A program made the translations under genes and the position numbers. Shown here piece after piece: positions 61,033-64,000 of a stretch of DNA of 64,000 nt (positions are counted from its first letter, which is position 1; every line of letters starts with the position of its first letter). Under the pieces are notes generated by a model. The model made no database searches and had not been told where the DNA came from. It worked only from the letters and a program-made list of their open reading frames with translations. The DNA lies in the NCBI RefSeq assembly GCF_006547145.1, contig NZ_CP041244.1, positions 8,928,001-8,992,000 of the forward strand. Reading direction: 5' to 3'. This DNA comes from Actinomadura sp. WMMA1423. GTDB taxonomy: Bacteria > Actinomycetota > Actinomycetes > Streptosporangiales > Streptosporangiaceae.

Positions 61033-61799
61033 GCCTGGACTGGGGCCGCGGCGGTGACCGAACGCAGTCGCGCCCACGCCCGCAACTGGACGATCAGCGC
61101 GCCGACCAGCAGGACGGCGGCCAGCAGGATCAGGTTCTGTGCCGGGTTGAGCATTCCGTCGATCATGCCGCCGTACGGGGGCATGAGCCAAGGGGGGATT
61201 TGGCCGAGGCCGTAGCCGTTCATGATGACGCACAACCCCCCGTACACGAGACCGCAGACCGCGACCCCCGGGCTCCGCTCCACCTTGGCCAGGACCAGCA
61301 ACCCGACCGCGATCGCCAGCAGAGGACTGACCACGGCACTCGCCACGAAACCATCGCCGAGGGGCGAAGACGCATCCTGTGCGCCGTGGTCCTGAGCGAA
61401 CACGGCGAGCAAGAACACGGCGAACAGCGCCGTGCCCGTGTACGCCCAGGGCCGCCACCGCACGGTGAGGCCGACGCGGGCGGCCCGTCGCCGGTACCAC
61501 CAGGCGCATGCCAGGTAGCTCAGCGGTCCCGTGATCAGCCAGAACGCGATCGAGAGGGCTCCCGATCGGTCGAAGCCGTTCAGCCCCGCATAACCGCTTG
61601 TCGAACCGGGTCTGCTCGCGCTGCCGCCGTCCGGCAGCGTCTCCATCGCGTGGAAGGGGTGGGAGTACAGGGGGATCGAGGCCACCGTCAGCAGGCCGAA
61701 GATCATCAGTGGGACCGCCGCCCCGCGCGCACGGGCACGGGTGAGCCGACGCAGCCTGGCCACCTCGTCGAGTATCTGGTCGGGGGACTGTGGATCCAT
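61029..61799 (-). CDS. Integral membrane protein of unknown function
   Basis: 256 residues with about six hydrophobic segments (near residues 27-46, 80-101, 120-137, 150-172, 178-198 and 222-244) and a short basic N-terminal cytoplasmic stretch (LRRLTRARARG). No transport or enzyme motif recognised. Start set at MDPQSPDQ because GGAGG lies six bases upstream; a longer frame would run through the operator region. First gene of a two-gene operon with the winged-helix regulator. Confidence 0.8.
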   Translation of the reverse strand: MDPQSPDQILDEVARLRRLTRARARGAAVPLMIFGLLTVASIPLYSHPFHAMETLPDGGSASRPGSTSGYAGLNGFDRSGALSIAFWLITGPLSYLACAWWYRRRAARVGLTVRWRPWAYTGTALFAVFLLAVFAQDHGAQDASSPLGDGFVASAVVSPLLAIAVGLLVLAKVERSPGVAVCGLVYGGLCVIMNGYGLGQIPPWLMPPYGGMIDGMLNPAQNLILLAAVLLVGALIVQLRAWARLRSVTAAAPVQA

Positions 61800-61824
61800 G
61801 ACGCCTCCAGCATCTTGTGCTTGG

Positions 61825-61849
61825 AAAGTACTTTGCAACAGCGAGTACT
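61825..61849. promoter_or_regulatory. Two AGTACT palindromes, candidate operator of the winged-helix regulator
   Basis: A perfect 10-bp palindrome AAAGTACTTT (61825-61834) and a second AGTACT core (61844-61849, within GAGTACTTTC), centres 17 bases apart, 26-50 bases upstream of the membrane-protein start. Such AGTACTTT boxes fit autorepression by the co-encoded winged-helix regulator. Confidence 0.55.
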
Positions 61850-61859
61850 TTCGCGTCAA

Positions 61860-62101
61860 GAGTGCCGGTGACGCTCCTAGAGCAGGAGGACGGTCAGGGC
61901 GGCGCGTCTCGTGCCGTCGCCCGGGGACCCGCGCATGTGGCTGCCAGACGGCAACCGCCAGGCCTCTTAGCAGGTACGCCGGCCACCTAGGGCACGACCG
62001 CGATTCCCTCAGTACCCTGCAGCGGGGTGCGCGCCGCAGCCGAGGAACGGGTGCGCTTGCGATCGCGAGGGCGTCCGCGACAGCTGAGACACAATGGTGC
62101 G
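61860..62101. other. Non-coding gap left of the debris region
   Basis: Between the AGTACT palindromes and the methyltransferase fragment. I see no supportable gene or structural element in it. Confidence 0.4.
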
Positions 62102-62170
62102 ATGGCGAAGCCGAGCCGACGTGGCCTGGGGCGCGTGTTCAACGAGGTGGCGGAGCTCTACGACCGCCGC
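62102..62170 (+). pseudogene. 5' fragment of a class I SAM-dependent methyltransferase gene
   Basis: ATG opens MAKPSRRGLGRVFNEVAELYDR; the FNEVAELYDR element is the usual start of a methyltransferase family in actinobacteria, where R-P-x-Y-P would follow. Here the sequence diverges straight after it, so the gene is cut off. No SAM-binding motif exists downstream. The following 230 bases hold no gene I recognise. Confidence 0.5.
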
Positions 62171-62399
62171 CATTCGAGGATCACGCGCACGCCAACGGAG
62201 AGGGTTGGGGATTGGTCGACGACCCCGGCGGCTTGTCCGGCTCGACGATCGTCCGCTGGTACCCGACCCGTTCCCGTCGTGATCGAGCCTTCGGTACACC
62301 GAGGTCGAGCGTAGGAGATCGGCGAAGCCGTCCCCGTCCAAACCCTTGCTCAACGCCGTCGCCGAACGCATCCGCACGCGGATGGACGACCGAGCATCG

Positions 62400-62920
62400 C
62401 GCCGGAGCCGATGACGCGCGCCCATTGCAGAGCACGTGCCTCTTCGGCGCGGGTGCCGACCATCAGGCTGAGCACCACGTAGGCGTGCAGTGCGTACGAC
62501 TCGGGCTTCCAGGACGGCGTGGGCCTGAGCGAGCGTGAGCGCCTTGCTCGGCCGCCCGGCCTTCCGGCGAGGCGTTGTGACGAGTTCTGCCACGTTGCGT
62601 GCGGTTTTGTCTCGGGGCGGCGCGTGCCGGATCGAGCGCTTGAGGGGCGAGTGGACTCCTTGCAGGGAGCGCGTGCACAGCTCGCCGGTGAGTCCGTCGA
62701 GCGACCCGTCCACGGCGGCTGCGCGGAGCTCGCTGAGCTTGGCCCCGTCGGGTAGGGGATGACGTGCTTCTCGGCGAGGATGCGGTTGGTGGTGACCGTC
62801 TGGACGTCGCGCTCTTTGAGCCCCTTGAACAACCTGTCCTCGGCCGTTTAGTTCGCGGTCTCTCGGCCTCCAGCTCCTTGACGACCTTGTCCGGACGCCG
62901 GTTGTTGGCCCCGGACGAGA
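62400..62920 (-). pseudogene. Frameshifted remnant of a tyrosine-type site-specific integrase
   Basis: Three pieces in two frames give the order of a phage/ICE integrase core-binding region: FKGLKERDVQTVTTNRILAE, then DGLTGELCTRSLQGVHSPLK with ARNVAELVTTP and GRPSKALTLAQAHAVLEA, then a return to the first frame with LHAYVVLSLMVGTRAEEARAL. The catalytic second half (His-x-x-Arg and Tyr) is missing. It is the clearest mobile-element trace in the window and is probably inactive. Confidence 0.8.
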
Positions 62921-62970
62921 CCGCCGAACCGGCCCTCCCCCCTGGTCGCTGCCCTCCGTCCCTGACCCGC

Positions 62971-63957
62971 CTATATGGCTTCATAAATGTCTAGGAGCCG
63001 CTGAAGATTGGCCCGGGAGTCGAACCTCGCTCCTAGTGCCGCCGCGCCTGCCGACCGCTGCGCGACCGCATCCCGGTCGCCTCTGAGCCGGTCGATCAAC
63101 TGGGCGAAGCTCACGTCGTCACCGTAGGTGCAATCGTCGCCGTACTGGTCCTTGTACTGAGGGAGGTCACGCAGCAAAATCGGCTTGTGCAACGCGGCGG
63201 CCTCCAGGACCGTCATCGGGCAATTCTCCTGGAGCGAGGGAAGAAAGAAGAGGTCTGCGGCGGCGAGGTGGTCGAAGACGGTCGAGCGCGAACGCGGGCC
63301 CGTGAAGAAAACGTTGGAAGGAACGTTGCTCATCAGGCGCCGCATTTCGGATCGGCGGTCGGCCAGCGGGCCGAAGATGATCCCCCCGACCCAGTAGAAC
63401 GACAGGTCCGGCAACGCTCGGGCGCACTCTACGAAGGTGCTGATCCCTTTCCGGGGCTGAACCTGCCCGACGCCGAGGACCACGAATGCGTCGGCGGGGA
63501 CCCCAAGCCGCTCCCGCGCTTCTCCGCTGGACGGGGACCGCGCACGTATCGCCGCGACGTTCACCGTGTTGGGCACGACGTGCACCGGCTGGTCGACGCC
63601 CATCTGGACGAGTTCGTCGCGTACTGCCGGACTCACGGCCAGGACGGCGTCGGCCCCGTTGTAGAACGCGCGTAGATACCGAGTGAAGGCTGCGTTCCAG
63701 TGCCGGTGGGCGCGGAGGCTGCCGACGACCGACCCGGGAGTGAGGTGTGCCGTGACGACACGGCGGCGGCCGGTCATCAGCAGGCTCTTCGCGTACGGGC
63801 CGATCGTGTGCGCATGCTGAACATCGACGCGACGCGCGACATTTGTCGTGACATCGGCCACTTGGCGGAGCATGGAGACATGCTCGAGATAAGCGGAGTG
63901 CACCCCATGGCCGCCCACCGTAAGAGCGGATTCTGAAACGACGTTCACCTTGAGCAC
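62971..63957 (-). CDS. GT4 family glycosyltransferase
   Basis: 328 residues with the GT-B layout. The N-terminus KVNVVSESALTVGGHGVHSAYL supplies the glycine-rich acceptor loop; the middle has VHVVPNTVN and VLGVGQVQPRKGIS, and the C-terminal domain ENCPMTVLEAAALHKPIL contains the E-x7-E sugar-nucleotide motif. It transfers a sugar from a nucleotide donor, perhaps to a lipid or polysaccharide. GTG 63957 was chosen because family members begin at this point; TTG 63972 is possible, and the frame stays open to the right edge, so a longer start cannot be excluded. Confidence 0.87.
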   Translation of the reverse strand: MLKVNVVSESALTVGGHGVHSAYLEHVSMLRQVADVTTNVARRVDVQHAHTIGPYAKSLLMTGRRRVVTAHLTPGSVVGSLRAHRHWNAAFTRYLRAFYNGADAVLAVSPAVRDELVQMGVDQPVHVVPNTVNVAAIRARSPSSGEARERLGVPADAFVVLGVGQVQPRKGISTFVECARALPDLSFYWVGGIIFGPLADRRSEMRRLMSNVPSNVFFTGPRSRSTVFDHLAAADLFFLPSLQENCPMTVLEAAALHKPILLRDLPQYKDQYGDDCTYGDDVSFAQLIDRLRGDRDAVAQRSAGAAALGARFDSRANLQRLLDIYEAI

Positions 63958-64000
63958 TCGTCCTCCCCGCAAGGGCGCTATGGCGCAGGGGGCATGTAGG

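Noticed and set aside
1..64000. CRISPR array
   Set aside because: No series of regularly spaced short repeats was seen; the only tandem repeat is the 18-bp coding repeat in hyuB.

Overview
The window is very GC-rich, tightly packed and rich in GTG/TTG starts and ATGA/GTGA gene overlaps. Its gene types (QsuB-type dehydratase, BMP-type ABC importer, DUF6603-like giant proteins, MocR and TetR regulators) point to a high-GC filamentous actinomycete, perhaps Streptosporangiales (Actinomadura-like). That is inference from composition and gene content; there is no rRNA or tRNA gene to anchor it.

Region 1 (1-8.0 kb). The 3' end of a PQQ-dependent dehydrogenase with a C-terminal cupredoxin-like domain is followed by pqqA, pqqB, pqqC, pqqD and pqqE, an AroQ-like (type II dehydroquinase fold) gene and a broken OYE/FadH-type oxidoreductase. 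Convergent to these lies a qsuB (3-dehydroshikimate dehydratase)-tetR unit with a palindrome at its promoter. Read together, this could be a PQQ-linked quinate/shikimate-to-protocatechuate module.

Region 2 (8.0-25.0 kb). After a 0.6 kb gene-free, partly AT-rich stretch with gene debris comes a single-strand block of five large genes: an M91/NleD-like HELVH metalloprotease, a 1354-aa DUF6603-type beta-rich protein, two conserved-looking proteins of unknown function (738 and 1369 aa) that overlap in the reading direction, and a 1520-aa protein built around a YVTN-type beta-propeller. None has a signal peptide or membrane segment. This is the best candidate in the window for an undescribed system.

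Region 3 (25.0-39.4 kb). An ArsR-SRPBCC pair and a divergent DUF1579-like gene are followed by a 13-kb minus-strand operon: HyuA, a HyuB with a Cys-rich acetone-carboxylase-gamma-like tail, a LigB/LigA-like extradiol dioxygenase pair, a sugar-type ABC importer (ATPase, permease, lipoprotein), an IclR regulator, dienelactone hydrolase, two paralogous alpha/beta hydrolases (one lacking the catalytic His) and a class II aldolase. It looks like uptake plus carboxylation/ring-cleavage catabolism of an aromatic or related compound.

Region 4 (39.5-60.4 kb). A MocR regulator diverges from a plus-strand run of 19 genes: CapA-like phosphatase, a complete BMP-type ABC importer, the two halves of a Tm-1-like protein as separate genes (UPF0261 and TIM-barrel PEP-hydrolase-like), a GMC oxidoreductase with its small subunit, cupin, two MmgE/PrpD proteins, cysteine hydrolase, NIPSNAP and Dabb proteins, aldehyde dehydrogenase, a 3-hydroxyisobutyrate dehydrogenase-like enzyme, alpha/beta hydrolase, VOC protein and a cytosine-deaminase-like amidohydrolase with a substituted catalytic Glu. 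A shared 11-bp motif in front of mocR and in front of the importer suggests MocR control. The substrate is unknown.

Region 5 (60.4-64.0 kb). A winged-helix regulator/membrane protein pair with operator-like AGTACT palindromes, then debris (a methyltransferase 5' fragment and a frameshifted tyrosine integrase), and a GT4 glycosyltransferase at the right edge.
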